DNA of 64,000 nucleotides from Roseobacter denitrificans OCh 114 (GTDB taxonomy: Bacteria; Pseudomonadota; Alphaproteobacteria; Rhodobacterales; Rhodobacteraceae): the NCBI RefSeq assembly GCF_000014045.1, contig NC_008209.1, forward strand, positions 2,379,001-2,443,000, read 5' to 3'. The translations under genes and the position numbers were made by a program. Of this stretch, positions 45,220-54,216 are shown one piece after another; the stretch's first letter is position 1; each line of letters starts with the position of its first letter. The notes beneath the pieces are model-generated. The model saw only the letters and a program-made list of their open reading frames with translations, was not told the origin of the DNA and ran no database searches.

Positions 45220-45814
45220 GGATTCTCCGGGTTCGATCATTACGCTGCACTTTGCTGGCATCGGCGCGTTAACGCAAGGCGCAACCAAAACTTGTAAAGG
45301 CTGTCTGGCTTGGCGACCACCAGCGCGATATGCCCATGTGAAAACGGGCATTCGGCCAAACTGCAAGACAGTGCAGAACGGGTTTCCTGCCTTGGGATTG
45401 GATGGCCCATGATCGAACTGATTATCGCTTTAAATCATAAGTCTAGCGCTGGTGCGGTGAATCACGGATAATCATTTTGCACCTTGATGGCCCGCAAGAC
45501 CTGCCGTCGGTTAGCCTTGCGCGTTTTGCAAAGGAAATGGACGATCCACCGAAAGCTCATCAGATGTGTTTCATGCCATTCATCTTGGGAAACTGGCGCA
45601 TAGGGGGGTAGCAGCATATGGCAAAACGCAGAACCGGTGTTTCCCATCTGAATGACCCTTGGGTGCCTTGATCGCTTGAAAGCGCAGGAAAATACCTAAT
45701 CAAGCGAAATGAGATGCAATCATTTGACCTGATCGTTGCAGTTTTAGCACCGGCCATCGATGGATTATCTGCACCACATGCCAATAAGACGAAACAATTA
45801 TTCGGAGAAGTTTG
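45220..45814. other. Gap without a supported gene
   Basis: About 600 bases between the efflux operon and tRNA-Glu. The part next to 45219 must hold the efflux promoter. A minus-strand frame at 45462-45647 (61 residues, ending in a basic segment RWIVHFLCKTRKANRRQ) looks slightly protein-like, but has no recognised family. No regulator gene for the efflux pair lies here. Confidence 0.45.
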
Positions 45815-45889
45815 TGGCAGCCCGTAGGGGAATCGAACCCCTCTTTCCAGGTTGAAAACCTGGCGTCCTAACCGATAGACGAACGGGCC
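45815..45889 (-). tRNA. tRNA-Glu (anticodon TTC), CCA encoded
   Basis: A 75-base tRNA on the minus strand. The acceptor stem pairs 45883-45889 with 45819-45825, with a terminal G-U. The anticodon stem is CCAGG/CCTGG with the loop TTTTCAA (anticodon TTC), and the T-loop region reads GGTTCGATTCC. Encoded CCA lies at 45815-45817. It stands 84 bases behind recJ, as in other Roseobacter-group genomes known to me. Confidence 0.97.
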
Positions 45890-45973
45890 ACTGGCGTTGT
45901 GAGGGCTGATTAGGCAATCCGCGCCATCGGCGCAAGCGGAAATTTAGGGCGAGGTGTAGAAAAATTATCCCGT

Positions 45974-47713
45974 CTATTGTGCGCATGCTGCGTCTTCAAG
46001 GCGCAACTGTACAGATTGGCGTCCACGCCATGTGTTGATGTCCAGACGCCCGGCCAGATGAAAGCGCGCGCCGCCATGCATTTCCAGGGCGGGGCCAAGT
46101 TCGGTGTCGTATGCGCCAAAGCAAATCGCGTCCATGGAGCCTGCATCGCTGCCAAAGCTGATCTTGAGATGGTTTTCGCCCACGCGTTTTGCGTAACGTA
46201 TCGCCACATCCGCGAAGGCATAGCGCGGGGCGGGGGCTGCGGCACCGAAGGGCCCGGCCTGTTCAATCTTTTGCACCAGTTCGACGGCGGCGGCTTGGGG
46301 CATCAGCATCCCGTCGATATGCAGATCGGCGGCGCCAATGGAACCGGCCCCCTGTTTTTCCAGCAATTCAGACAGGCGGGCCATGGCCGGTTCGATCTTG
46401 CTTTCCTCAACCGTAAGCCCCGCCGCCATCTTGTGCCCGCCACCTTTCAAAAGCAGACCCTCCGCTGCCAGGCGATGGATGGGCTGGCCCAGATCAATGC
46501 CGGCAACGGATCGTCCCGACCCTTTGCCGATGCCATCGGTGATGCCGATGACAATGCTGGGCCGCCCGGCGGCCTCCTTGAGCCGCGATGCAACGATCCC
46601 CACCACGCCGGGGTGCCAATCCGCACCGGCGGCCCAGACAAGCGGGCGGTCAAGCCCGCGTGCCTCCGCCTGCGCGAGGGCCGTTGCGCGCACGGCGGCT
46701 TCAATGTCGCGCCGCTCCGTGTTCAGCTTGTCGAGCCGTTCGGCCAGTGCCGCCGCCTCATGCGGGTCATCGCTCGCCAACAGGCGCGCGCCAAGATCGG
46801 CCGCCCCGATCCGCCCGCCCGCATTGACGCGCGGCCCCAGAATGAACCCAAGGTGGTAGGCGTTGGGTTCGGTATCCACTCCGGCCACATCCGCGAGCGC
46901 GGTCAGGCCAACCCGCTCCCGTCGCGCCAACACCTTGAGACCCTGACGCACAAAGGCGCGGTTGACCCCGACCAGAGGGGCCACATCTGCCACTGTCGCC
47001 AGCGCGACAAGATCCAGAAATGCCATCAGATCCGGTCCCGTCTGGCCCGTTTCGCGCAGCAACCGGCGCAGTTCGACCAGCAAAAGGAACACGACACCCG
47101 CGGCACACAGATGCCCCAGATCGCCGCTTTCGTCCTGCCGGTTCGGATTGACCACGGCGAGGGCGTCGGGCAGCTCTTCGGTGCCGAGGTGATGATCCAG
47201 AACCAGCACATCCGCGCCCGCCGCCGCAGCGATCGGGCCATGAGACAGCGTGCCACAATCGACGCAGACAATCAGATCATGGCTGCGGGCAAGCTGCGCC
47301 ATCGCCTCATCATTCGGACCGTACCCTTCATCAATCCTGTCGGGAATATAAAGCGTGGCCTCGCGTCCCATCTGCCGCAACCACGCTAGCAAGAGCGCTG
47401 CGGAACTGCCGCCATCCACGTCATAATCCGCAAAAATCGCGATTTTTTCGCGCTTTTGCACGGCGTTCAAAAATCGGGTAGCGGCCTTTGTCATGTCTTT
47501 GAGGCTGCGCGGGTCGGGCATCAGGTCCCGCAAGGCGGGAGCAAGAAAGCCCTCGGCATGCTCTGCCTGCACCCCGCGCCGGGCCAGAACCTGACACACG
47601 GGCGCGGGCAGGTCCGTGCGCTGTTCAAGGGTCTTTGCCGCGCGCGCGATCTCGACGGAGGGTCCGATCCAGCGCCTGCCGGTCAGCGAGCGCTCTATGC
47701 CCAGAAAGCTCAT
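45974..47713 (-). CDS. recJ: Single-stranded-DNA-specific exonuclease RecJ
   Basis: A 579-residue 5'-3' exonuclease for single-stranded DNA in recombination and mismatch repair. DHH-family motifs: FADYDVDGGSSAALL near residue 95 (metal site), CVDCGT, then VLDHHLG (the DHH motif), and the later DHHA1 domain with GGGHKMAAGLTVEESK. Note that DYDVDG is followed by GSS. The length is normal. It lies 34 bases behind glpX on the same strand, so hom-glpX-recJ may share a transcript. Confidence 0.96.
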   Translation of the reverse strand: MSFLGIERSLTGRRWIGPSVEIARAAKTLEQRTDLPAPVCQVLARRGVQAEHAEGFLAPALRDLMPDPRSLKDMTKAATRFLNAVQKREKIAIFADYDVDGGSSAALLLAWLRQMGREATLYIPDRIDEGYGPNDEAMAQLARSHDLIVCVDCGTLSHGPIAAAAGADVLVLDHHLGTEELPDALAVVNPNRQDESGDLGHLCAAGVVFLLLVELRRLLRETGQTGPDLMAFLDLVALATVADVAPLVGVNRAFVRQGLKVLARRERVGLTALADVAGVDTEPNAYHLGFILGPRVNAGGRIGAADLGARLLASDDPHEAAALAERLDKLNTERRDIEAAVRATALAQAEARGLDRPLVWAAGADWHPGVVGIVASRLKEAAGRPSIVIGITDGIGKGSGRSVAGIDLGQPIHRLAAEGLLLKGGGHKMAAGLTVEESKIEPAMARLSELLEKQGAGSIGAADLHIDGMLMPQAAAVELVQKIEQAGPFGAAAPAPRYAFADVAIRYAKRVGENHLKISFGSDAGSMDAICFGAYDTELGPALEMHGGARFHLAGRLDINTWRGRQSVQLRLEDAACAQ

Positions 47714-47747
47714 GGCGACGCCTCAGCAATCACGCCCGACGGGAGGC

Positions 47748-48722
47748 TCAAACCTGTGGTGATGAGACAGGCGTGCGGTAGTTCATGCGCCGCACCGATC
47801 CGGTCTTGGATCGCATGATCAGCGTTTCGGTTGTCATCCAGCCCGGTTCGCGGTGCACGCCGGCCAAGATGCTGCCGCCGGTCACCCCGGTTGCGGCAAA
47901 GATGACGTCTTCGGTCACCATGTCATCACGCGCATAGACACGGTCGAGATCGGTTATGCCCGCTTTGGCCGCGCGTCCGCGTTCGTCCTCGTTGCGAAAC
48001 AGCAACCGTCCGAACATCTGGCCGCCCATGCATTTCAATGCCGCCGCGGCCAGCACGCCTTCGGGTGCGCCACCTTCGCCCATGTACATGTCGATGCCGG
48101 TGTCGGGTTCTGCGCAGTGCATGACACCGGCCACATCGCCGTCGGTGATCAGGCGGATCGATGCGCCGGTGGCGCGCACTTCGCTGATCATGGCCTCGTG
48201 GCGGGGGCGTTCGAGGATGCAGACCGTGATATCGGATGCCGCACAGCCCTTGGCGGCGGCGAGCGCTGCGACACGTTCGGCGGGGCTCATATCAAGGGTG
48301 ACGACGTTTTCCGCAAAACCCGGCCCGATCGCCAGCTTGTCCATATACACATCCGGTGCATGCAGCATCGAGCCGCGCGGCCCCATTGCAATCACCGTCA
48401 GGGCGTTTGGCATGTCCTTGGCTGTCAGGGTTGTCCCTTCCAGCGGGTCCAGCGCGATATCGACGCCGGGTCCGTTGCCGGTGCCGACCTCTTCGCCGAT
48501 GAACAGCATCGGGGCCTCGTCGCGTTCGCCTTCACCGATTACGACCACTCCTGCAATGTCCAGCATGTTGAGCTGTTCGCGCATGGCGTTGACGGCGGCC
48601 TGATCGGCGGCCTTCTCATCTCCGTGACCGACCAGACGGGCAGAGGCCAGCGCTGCTGCTTCGGAAACGCGGGCGAGGCCCAGCGACAACATGCGGTCGT
48701 GAAATTCGGCGGTGGCAGGCAT
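47748..48722 (-). CDS. glpX: Class II fructose-1,6-bisphosphatase GlpX
   Basis: A 324-residue metal-dependent phosphatase that makes fructose-6-phosphate in gluconeogenesis. Motifs: VIGEGERDEAPMLFIGEEVG near residue 60 and ALDPLEGTTLTAKDMPNAL near residue 90 for metal and phosphate binding, and the substrate region YMGEGGAPEGVLAAAAL. The last 20 residues carry an Arg-rich tail. It sits between hom and recJ. Confidence 0.95.
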   Translation of the reverse strand: MPATAEFHDRMLSLGLARVSEAAALASARLVGHGDEKAADQAAVNAMREQLNMLDIAGVVVIGEGERDEAPMLFIGEEVGTGNGPGVDIALDPLEGTTLTAKDMPNALTVIAMGPRGSMLHAPDVYMDKLAIGPGFAENVVTLDMSPAERVAALAAAKGCAASDITVCILERPRHEAMISEVRATGASIRLITDGDVAGVMHCAEPDTGIDMYMGEGGAPEGVLAAAALKCMGGQMFGRLLFRNEDERGRAAKAGITDLDRVYARDDMVTEDVIFAATGVTGGSILAGVHREPGWMTTETLIMRSKTGSVRRMNYRTPVSSPQV

Positions 48723-48806
48723 TACAAATTCCTTTTGGTCCAGAAGAATGAGCGTCGGGGCGCGTTGTAGCCGCCCCGGAGGATAAGAACAATGATGCTG
48801 TCCGTG

Positions 48807-50093
48807 TCAGACGTCTTCGATACGCAGGGCGACGGGATCGCCGGACAAGACAGCCGTGGTTTGCATCGCCGCCAGGGCGTCGGATATGGCGGCGGGCGTT
48901 GTTTTGTGCGTGACAATCAAGACCGGCGCCGCGGTATCTGCATGGCCATATTGGCGCATCCGGTCAATCGAGACGCCAGCCTCGCCCAGAACCGTCGCGA
49001 TCTTGGCAAGCGCGCCGGGTTTGTCATGCAGTGACATGCGCAGATAGTAGGAGGCGGGCAGGGCCGCCGTGGCAGGTTGCGAGGTTTCAAGCGTTGTTGC
49101 GGGCAGACCAAAGACCGGCCCCGAGAACCCGCGCGCCAGATCGCAGATATCGCTCAGCACGGCACTTGCCGTGGGGCCTTCACCCGCACCGGGTCCGCGC
49201 AGCACGATCTGCCCGACCGCATCGCCCTCAAGGACGACCATATTGGTGCCGCCGTCGAGTTGACCCAAAGGTGACGTGGCAGGGACAAGGCAGGGCTGCA
49301 TGCGCTGTTCAAGGCCGCGCGCGGTCTGTTGCGCAACGCCCAGCAGTTTGATCTTGTAGCCCATATCAGCAGCGGCCCGGATGTCATCAATGCTGACCCG
49401 GTCGATGCCTTCCAGCGTGATTCCGGCAAAATCGACCTTGGTGCCAAAGGCGAGAGAGGACAGGATGGCCAGTTTGTGCGCGGCATCGATCCCGCCCACG
49501 TCCAGTTGTGGGTCCGCTTCGAGATAGCCAAGCCCGTCGGCCTCGGCAAAGACTTCATCGTAGCTGAGACCGGCGGTTTCCATCCGCGTCAGGATGTAGT
49601 TGCACGACCCGTTCATCACGCCCATGACGCGGGTGACGGCATTGCCCGCCAACCCTTCGGTCAGTGCTTTGATCACCGGGATACCGCCCGCAACGGCGGC
49701 CTCGTAGCGCAGCGCGCGCCCATCCGCTTCGGCCTGTTCGGCCAGCGCCTGACCGTGGATCGCCAGCAGCGCCTTGTTGGCTGTGACGACATCCTTGCCT
49801 TTTGACAGCGCGGCTTCGACAGCGTCTTTTGCCGGTCCTTCATCGCCACCGATCAGTTCGACAAAAACATCGATGTCACCGCGCTGCGCAAGGGCAACCG
49901 GGTCTGCTTCCCACGCATAAGACGCCAGCGATATGCCGCGGTCCTTGGTGTGGTCGCGCGCCGAAACGGCGGTGATTTCAAGGCGGCGACCGGTGCGCGC
50001 CTCCAGCAAGGCGGCATGTTCCCTCAGAATGCACACCACGCCAATGCCAACCGTACCAAGACCTGCGATACCGAGACGAAGAGGCTGAGACAT
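48807..50093 (-). CDS. hom: Homoserine dehydrogenase
   Basis: A 428-residue enzyme that reduces aspartate semialdehyde to homoserine, on the path to threonine and methionine. The N-terminal NAD(P) fold is GIAGLGTVGIGVV, the catalytic region has YEAAVAGGIPVIKAL and GYLEADPQLDVGGIDAAHKLAIL, and the C-terminal ACT domain (HDKPGALAKIATVLGEAGVS) suggests feedback control by an amino acid. ATG 50093 is used; an in-frame start at 50114 would add seven residues. First gene of the hom-glpX-recJ run. Confidence 0.96.
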   Translation of the reverse strand: MSQPLRLGIAGLGTVGIGVVCILREHAALLEARTGRRLEITAVSARDHTKDRGISLASYAWEADPVALAQRGDIDVFVELIGGDEGPAKDAVEAALSKGKDVVTANKALLAIHGQALAEQAEADGRALRYEAAVAGGIPVIKALTEGLAGNAVTRVMGVMNGSCNYILTRMETAGLSYDEVFAEADGLGYLEADPQLDVGGIDAAHKLAILSSLAFGTKVDFAGITLEGIDRVSIDDIRAAADMGYKIKLLGVAQQTARGLEQRMQPCLVPATSPLGQLDGGTNMVVLEGDAVGQIVLRGPGAGEGPTASAVLSDICDLARGFSGPVFGLPATTLETSQPATAALPASYYLRMSLHDKPGALAKIATVLGEAGVSIDRMRQYGHADTAAPVLIVTHKTTPAAISDALAAMQTTAVLSGDPVALRIEDV

Positions 50094-50188
50094 CGGGGTG
50101 ATTCCTTTGCGCATTTGGATGTGGTGTCTGCGCGGCGTTTATCCTGTCAGATTGAAGCGTGCAACGCGCAAGCGACCGGAGACGGGCG

Positions 50189-50443
50189 TTATTCGATTGT
50201 CGTGCTCCGTAAATCGGCGGCGCGCGCGCGCAACCGTGCGATCCGCGCCGCCAGTGCCGCCTCGGCTTCTATTTCATCGGCCTGTTGTTCCGGGCTCGGC
50301 AGGCCCGCTTTATCGAGCGGTACGAACACGGGGTATCTGGCACCCTTGTTGGTGCTGCCCGCAGCAACAGGCACGTCCGGCCAGGGTCCACAGGCCGTGA
50401 TGGACATGGCAATCAAAAGCACAAGGGAAAGTCGCAACCGCAT
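50189..50443 (-). CDS. Small lipoprotein of unknown function
   Basis: An 84-residue lipoprotein. The signal peptide MRLRLSLVLLIAMSITAC ends in a lipobox with Cys18. The mature part is short: a Pro-rich segment (GPWPDVPVAA), RYPVFVPLD, and a C-terminal charged helix (EQQADEIEAEAALAARIARLR). I do not know the family. ATG 50443 follows AAAAGGG. It lies behind the promoter of the HIBADH-family gene, divergent from it. Confidence 0.75.
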   Translation of the reverse strand: MRLRLSLVLLIAMSITACGPWPDVPVAAGSTNKGARYPVFVPLDKAGLPSPEQQADEIEAEAALAARIARLRARAADLRSTTIE

Positions 50444-50637
50444 CAAGGAGCCCTTTTCGAGATGAAAAAACAATGCCGCAAGCATGTGGTACAGGCAAGG
50501 GACCTTTGCGGGTAAAGCGGGTTTCCGCAGAACGCAGTATCCCGCAAGACAGGCCTGCGCGGCGGCAGGTCGCAAACAGGCGCGACAGGTCGTATGCGCC
50601 CCCTAGCTTTGCGTAAAACAACGGGTGGGAGCGTGGG

Positions 50638-51582
50638 ATGAAAGTCGGGTTTATCGGGCTGGGCAATGTGGGCGGCAAGCTCAGCGGGTCTTTGTTGCGC
50701 AATGGGACGGCCCTTTGGGTGCATGACCTGAACCCGGATTTCGTGGCGCAAAAGGTTGCACTGGGTGCGCAGGATGGCGGCACGCCGGCACAGATGATGC
50801 AGGACTGTGACGCCTTGATCACCTGCCTGCCAAGCCCTGAAGCCTCTGCCGCCGTGCTGGCCGAGATGATGCCGCATGTGGGCCCGGGCAAAATCTGGAT
50901 GGAAATGTCGACCACCGATGCACAAGAGGTCAAAAGGATCGGCGCGCAGGTCATCGCGGCGGGTGGGGCGGCGGTCGATTGTCCCGTCTCGGGCGGATGC
51001 CACCGGGCGGACACGGGCAATATCTCGATCTATGCAGGATGCGATCGCCCGACGTTTGAGCGCATTTTGCCGTTGCTGACGCTCATGGGGCGGCGCGTGC
51101 TGCACACTGGCCCGCTGGGCAGTGCAAGTGTTTTGAAAGTCATGACAAATTATCTGGCCACCGCCAATCTGCTGACCCTGTGCGAAGCGTTGACGGTGAT
51201 GAAGGCTGCCGGGATGGATCTGGGCACGACCTTTGAGGCGATCAGCATCTCGTCGGGCACGTCGTTCGTGCATGAAACCGAAAGCCAGTTGCTGTTGTCG
51301 GGATCGCGTGATGTGAATTTCACCATGGACCTTGTGCAAAAGGACATCGGCCTGTTTCAGAAACTGGCTGAGACGCACGCCGTGCCGTTGGAAATCTCAC
51401 CGCTGATCATCGAAATGATGCGCGACGGGCAGCGCCGCTATGGCGCGCAGGCACAATCGGATCGCATGATCGAACGGCTTGAGGAGGCAACTGGGCTTGA
51501 TATCCACGCGCCGGGTTTCCCCGACGCGCTGATTGATGATGAGCCCGAAGAGCGCGGGTATGAAGTGCACCCGAACCGCTAG
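50638..51582 (+). CDS. NAD(P)-dependent oxidoreductase, 3-hydroxyisobutyrate dehydrogenase family
   Basis: A 314-residue beta-hydroxyacid dehydrogenase. The cofactor motif is FIGLGNVGGKLSGSL at the N-terminus. The substrate motif DCPVSGGCHRADTGNISIYAG near residue 115 and the catalytic lysine in LGSASVLKVMTNYLATANL near residue 170 follow. The family reduces or oxidises 3-hydroxyisobutyrate, tartronate semialdehyde or related acids; the exact substrate is open. It is convergent with serS, only 12 bases apart. Confidence 0.9.
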   Translation: MKVGFIGLGNVGGKLSGSLLRNGTALWVHDLNPDFVAQKVALGAQDGGTPAQMMQDCDALITCLPSPEASAAVLAEMMPHVGPGKIWMEMSTTDAQEVKRIGAQVIAAGGAAVDCPVSGGCHRADTGNISIYAGCDRPTFERILPLLTLMGRRVLHTGPLGSASVLKVMTNYLATANLLTLCEALTVMKAAGMDLGTTFEAISISSGTSFVHETESQLLLSGSRDVNFTMDLVQKDIGLFQKLAETHAVPLEISPLIIEMMRDGQRRYGAQAQSDRMIERLEEATGLDIHAPGFPDALIDDEPEERGYEVHPNR

Positions 51583-51594
51583 CCAAGGTCGAGG

Positions 51595-52887
51595 TCAGAC
51601 CAGCGTGCCCTCAGCGCTCAGCACGGTCTTGCCACCGAGATAGCCCGCAAGGACCGGCGGCAGAACCACGGACCCATCTGCTTGCTGCCCGTTTTCCAAC
51701 ACGGCAATCAGGCAGCGCCCCACGGCAAGGCCCGAACCGTTCAGCGTATGCACGAACTGCGGCTTGCCCCCATCGGCGGGTTTGTAGCGCGCATTCATGC
51801 GCCGCGCCTGAAAATCCCCGGTCGTCGAAACCGAAGATATCTCGCGATAATTGTTCTGACCGGGCAACCAGGCTTCGATGTCAAAGGTGCGCCGCGCCCC
51901 GAACCCCATGTCGCCCGTGCAAAGCAATACCGTGCGATAGGGCAGGCCAAGACGTTCCAGAATATCCTCGGCACAGCGCAGCATGCGTTGTTGTTCCGCC
52001 TCGGACTGGTCCGGTTCGGTGATGGAAACCATCTCCACCTTTTCGAACTGGTGCTGGCGCAGCATACCCGCCGTGTCGCGCCCCGCGCTGCCCGCTTCGG
52101 AGCGGAAACACAGCGTATGCGCCGTCAGCCGGATCGGCAGGGCGGCAGCGTCAAGGATATCACCAGCGACCGTATAGGTCAGGGGGATTTCCGATGTGGA
52201 CACAAGCCACCAGCCATTGGTGGTCTGGTAGCTGTCCTCGGCAAATTTCGGCAGTTTGTCCGTGCCATACATCGCATCGTCACGCACCAGAACAGGGCTG
52301 TTGATTTCGGTCAGCCCGTTGTGATCCACATGGGTGTCGATCATGAATTGCGACAAGGCACGATGGATCCGGGCAACCGCACCCTTCAGCATCACGAAAC
52401 GCGCACCTGATGTCTTGGCGGCCGTGTCAAAATCCATCGAAGCGGCAACGCCACCGATTTCGTAGTGTTCCTTGGGTGTGAACTCGAAATCGGGCAGATG
52501 CCCCCAGCGGCGCACCTCGACGTTGTCATCTTCGTCGGCACCGTCGGGCACGTCATCGGCCGGGATGTTGGCAATCCACGACAGTTTTTCCGTCAACTCT
52601 GCGTCCAGCGCCTTGGCATCGGCCTGCATCTCAGCCACCAGCGCCTTTTTTTCGGAGACGAGCGCGCGCAGTTTCTCAAACGTCGCTTCATCGCCCTGTG
52701 CCTTGGCCTGTCCGACCTCTTTGGAAGCTTTGTTCTGTTCGGCCTGAGCGTTTTCCGCCGCGTTGATCTTGGCGCGCCGTGCTGTGTCCAGCGCGAGGAT
52801 CGCCTGCGACATCGGTGCCTCCCCACGTCGCGCCAAAGCTGCGTCAAAGGCTGCCGGGTTCTCTCGGATTGCGCGGATATCGTGCAT
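51595..52887 (-). CDS. serS: Seryl-tRNA synthetase
   Basis: A 430-residue class II aminoacyl-tRNA synthetase that charges tRNA-Ser and tRNA-Sec. The N-terminal long coiled-coil arm binds the tRNA variable loop (residues 30-105, for example [21 protein letters not shown] in part). Motif 2 is [21 protein letters not shown] and motif 3 [16 protein letters not shown]. The length is typical. Convergent with the HIBADH-family gene. Confidence 0.97.
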   Translation of the reverse strand: MHDIRAIRENPAAFDAALARRGEAPMSQAILALDTARRAKINAAENAQAEQNKASKEVGQAKAQGDEATFEKLRALVSEKKALVAEMQADAKALDAELTEKLSWIANIPADDVPDGADEDDNVEVRRWGHLPDFEFTPKEHYEIGGVAASMDFDTAAKTSGARFVMLKGAVARIHRALSQFMIDTHVDHNGLTEINSPVLVRDDAMYGTDKLPKFAEDSYQTTNGWWLVSTSEIPLTYTVAGDILDAAALPIRLTAHTLCFRSEAGSAGRDTAGMLRQHQFEKVEMVSITEPDQSEAEQQRMLRCAEDILERLGLPYRTVLLCTGDMGFGARRTFDIEAWLPGQNNYREISSVSTTGDFQARRMNARYKPADGGKPQFVHTLNGSGLAVGRCLIAVLENGQQADGSVVLPPVLAGYLGGKTVLSAEGTLV

Positions 52888-52976
52888 GTCTGGTCCTTGG
52901 GTCTGACTCGTTTCTGGCTCTGCTTATGACCGAAAGTTGAATGGATCGTAAGCGCCGCGTGGCCCGTCGGGGGCTG

Positions 52977-53786
52977 TTATTTGCGCAAATCCACCCGTTT
53001 TTGCGCTTCTTTCACGGCATCGCGCATCCAATCGTTGACCGGAACGGCAAGCGCTTCGCCCTCTGCTCCCTGACGCGCGACGATGACGGCGGCAAGACGC
53101 CATCCGGTCTGGGTTTCGACCATCACCGCCCCGCCTGATGTGCCGCTGACCACCTCGCATCCGTAAATCACCCATTTCGTCTGACGCAGTTGTTTGCGGG
53201 GGCATCCCCGTGCCCCGCTCAACGCATGGGGGCGGGTGTTTTGATAGCCAAGCAACATGCCGGTCGGACCGGCCTCTTCATGCTGTGCGATCAGATCAAC
53301 GGGGGGAACCAGCCTGCGCTCGATCGGTGTTTCCAATTGGATCAAGGCGATGTCATAGGCAAATTTGGCCGCCCCTTCGCTCAGCTCATACAGCGGATGT
53401 ACCTGAATGTCCGCAGAGACACGGTGTGCCGCAAAGTCACCGCGAAACCATCCGGCCAGAAAATGGCGCTCCGACCACATGGACCCGGTTGAGGTGACAC
53501 AATGCGCCGCAGTCAACACCAAATCGGGGGCAATCAGCGTGCCCGAACAGCCGCTTGTGGCGCGAAATCCTGCGCCGTTTACGCGCCCGACGGCCTGCCA
53601 TTGCAGGCGTTGATCCGCGTCCAGCATCGGCAACGGCCCCGCGAAACCCGGCAGGGTGGCAGACAGACAGAACGCGAAAACGGCAAAGATCACGCGCAGG
53701 TAAGCGCGCCACGGGGATAGGCGGCGGCACAGGCTGCCTTTGCGCGGCGCAGGCGGCTTTTTCAGACCACGCAAGCCGGCGCGCAT
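52977..53786 (-). CDS. Secreted trypsin-like serine protease
   Basis: A 269-residue chymotrypsin-fold protease. A basic N-terminal region is followed by a hydrophobic signal segment (LRVIFAVFAFCLSATLPGFA, about residues 30-49). The catalytic triad is present: His in VLTAAHC, Asp in AYDIALIQLE and Ser in VSGTSGGAVMVE. Cysteine pairs in SGCSGT/AAHC and RGCP/YGCE fit disulphide bonds. ATG 53786 places the signal sequence correctly; the longer frame would overlap the yajC start on the other strand. It is divergent from yajC. Confidence 0.9.
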   Translation of the reverse strand: MRAGLRGLKKPPAPRKGSLCRRLSPWRAYLRVIFAVFAFCLSATLPGFAGPLPMLDADQRLQWQAVGRVNGAGFRATSGCSGTLIAPDLVLTAAHCVTSTGSMWSERHFLAGWFRGDFAAHRVSADIQVHPLYELSEGAAKFAYDIALIQLETPIERRLVPPVDLIAQHEEAGPTGMLLGYQNTRPHALSGARGCPRKQLRQTKWVIYGCEVVSGTSGGAVMVETQTGWRLAAVIVARQGAEGEALAVPVNDWMRDAVKEAQKRVDLRK

Positions 53787-53904
53787 TTCATTTGCAATCC
53801 CCCTACGGTCTGCCTTGCAAAGCGCGGCATCAGACCATAGGTTCCGCCAAAATTCGCGTGTCGCGGAAGTGACGTGGTACGCCATCATGTAAAGGACCCT
53901 GTTC

Positions 53905-54183
53905 ATGGAAGCATTCGCCCAGTTCGTACCACTTATTCTGATCTTTGCGATCATGTATTTCCTGCTGATCCGGCCACAGCAAAAAAAGGTTAAGGAACAT
54001 CAGGCAATGGTGGCGGCTTTGCGTCGGGGCGATCAGGTCGTCACGCAGGGCGGTATTCTCGGCAAGGTGGTCAAGGTCAAGGATGACGGCGAGCTTGAGC
54101 TTGAAATCGCCGACGGCGTCAAGGTCAGGGTGATCCAGAACACAATCGCGACCGTGGTCTCGAAAACGGAACCGGCGAAGTAA
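53905..54183 (+). CDS. yajC: Preprotein translocase subunit YajC
   Basis: A 92-residue single-pass inner-membrane protein. The membrane segment is VPLILIFAIMYFLLIRPQQK, followed by EHQAMVAALRRGDQVVTQGG and GKVVKVKDDGELELEI, the standard YajC pattern. It joins SecD and SecF in the complex that helps SecYEG late in export. It is followed by secD 33 bases later, as an operon. Confidence 0.96.
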   Translation: MEAFAQFVPLILIFAIMYFLLIRPQQKKVKEHQAMVAALRRGDQVVTQGGILGKVVKVKDDGELELEIADGVKVRVIQNTIATVVSKTEPAK

Positions 54184-54216
54184 GACCGCCTTACAACGGC
54201 TTGAAAAGGCGTCACT

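Noticed and set aside
45462-45647. 61-codon minus-strand frame near tRNA-Glu
   Set aside because: Basic and partly protein-like, but without a start signal, family match or partner gene; kept only as a remark in the gap entry.
45977-47389. Long plus-strand open frame of 470 codons
   Set aside because: It lies fully antisense to recJ, which has clear DHH motifs. The frame is open because of high GC, and its text is rich in Arg, Gly and His without any family pattern.
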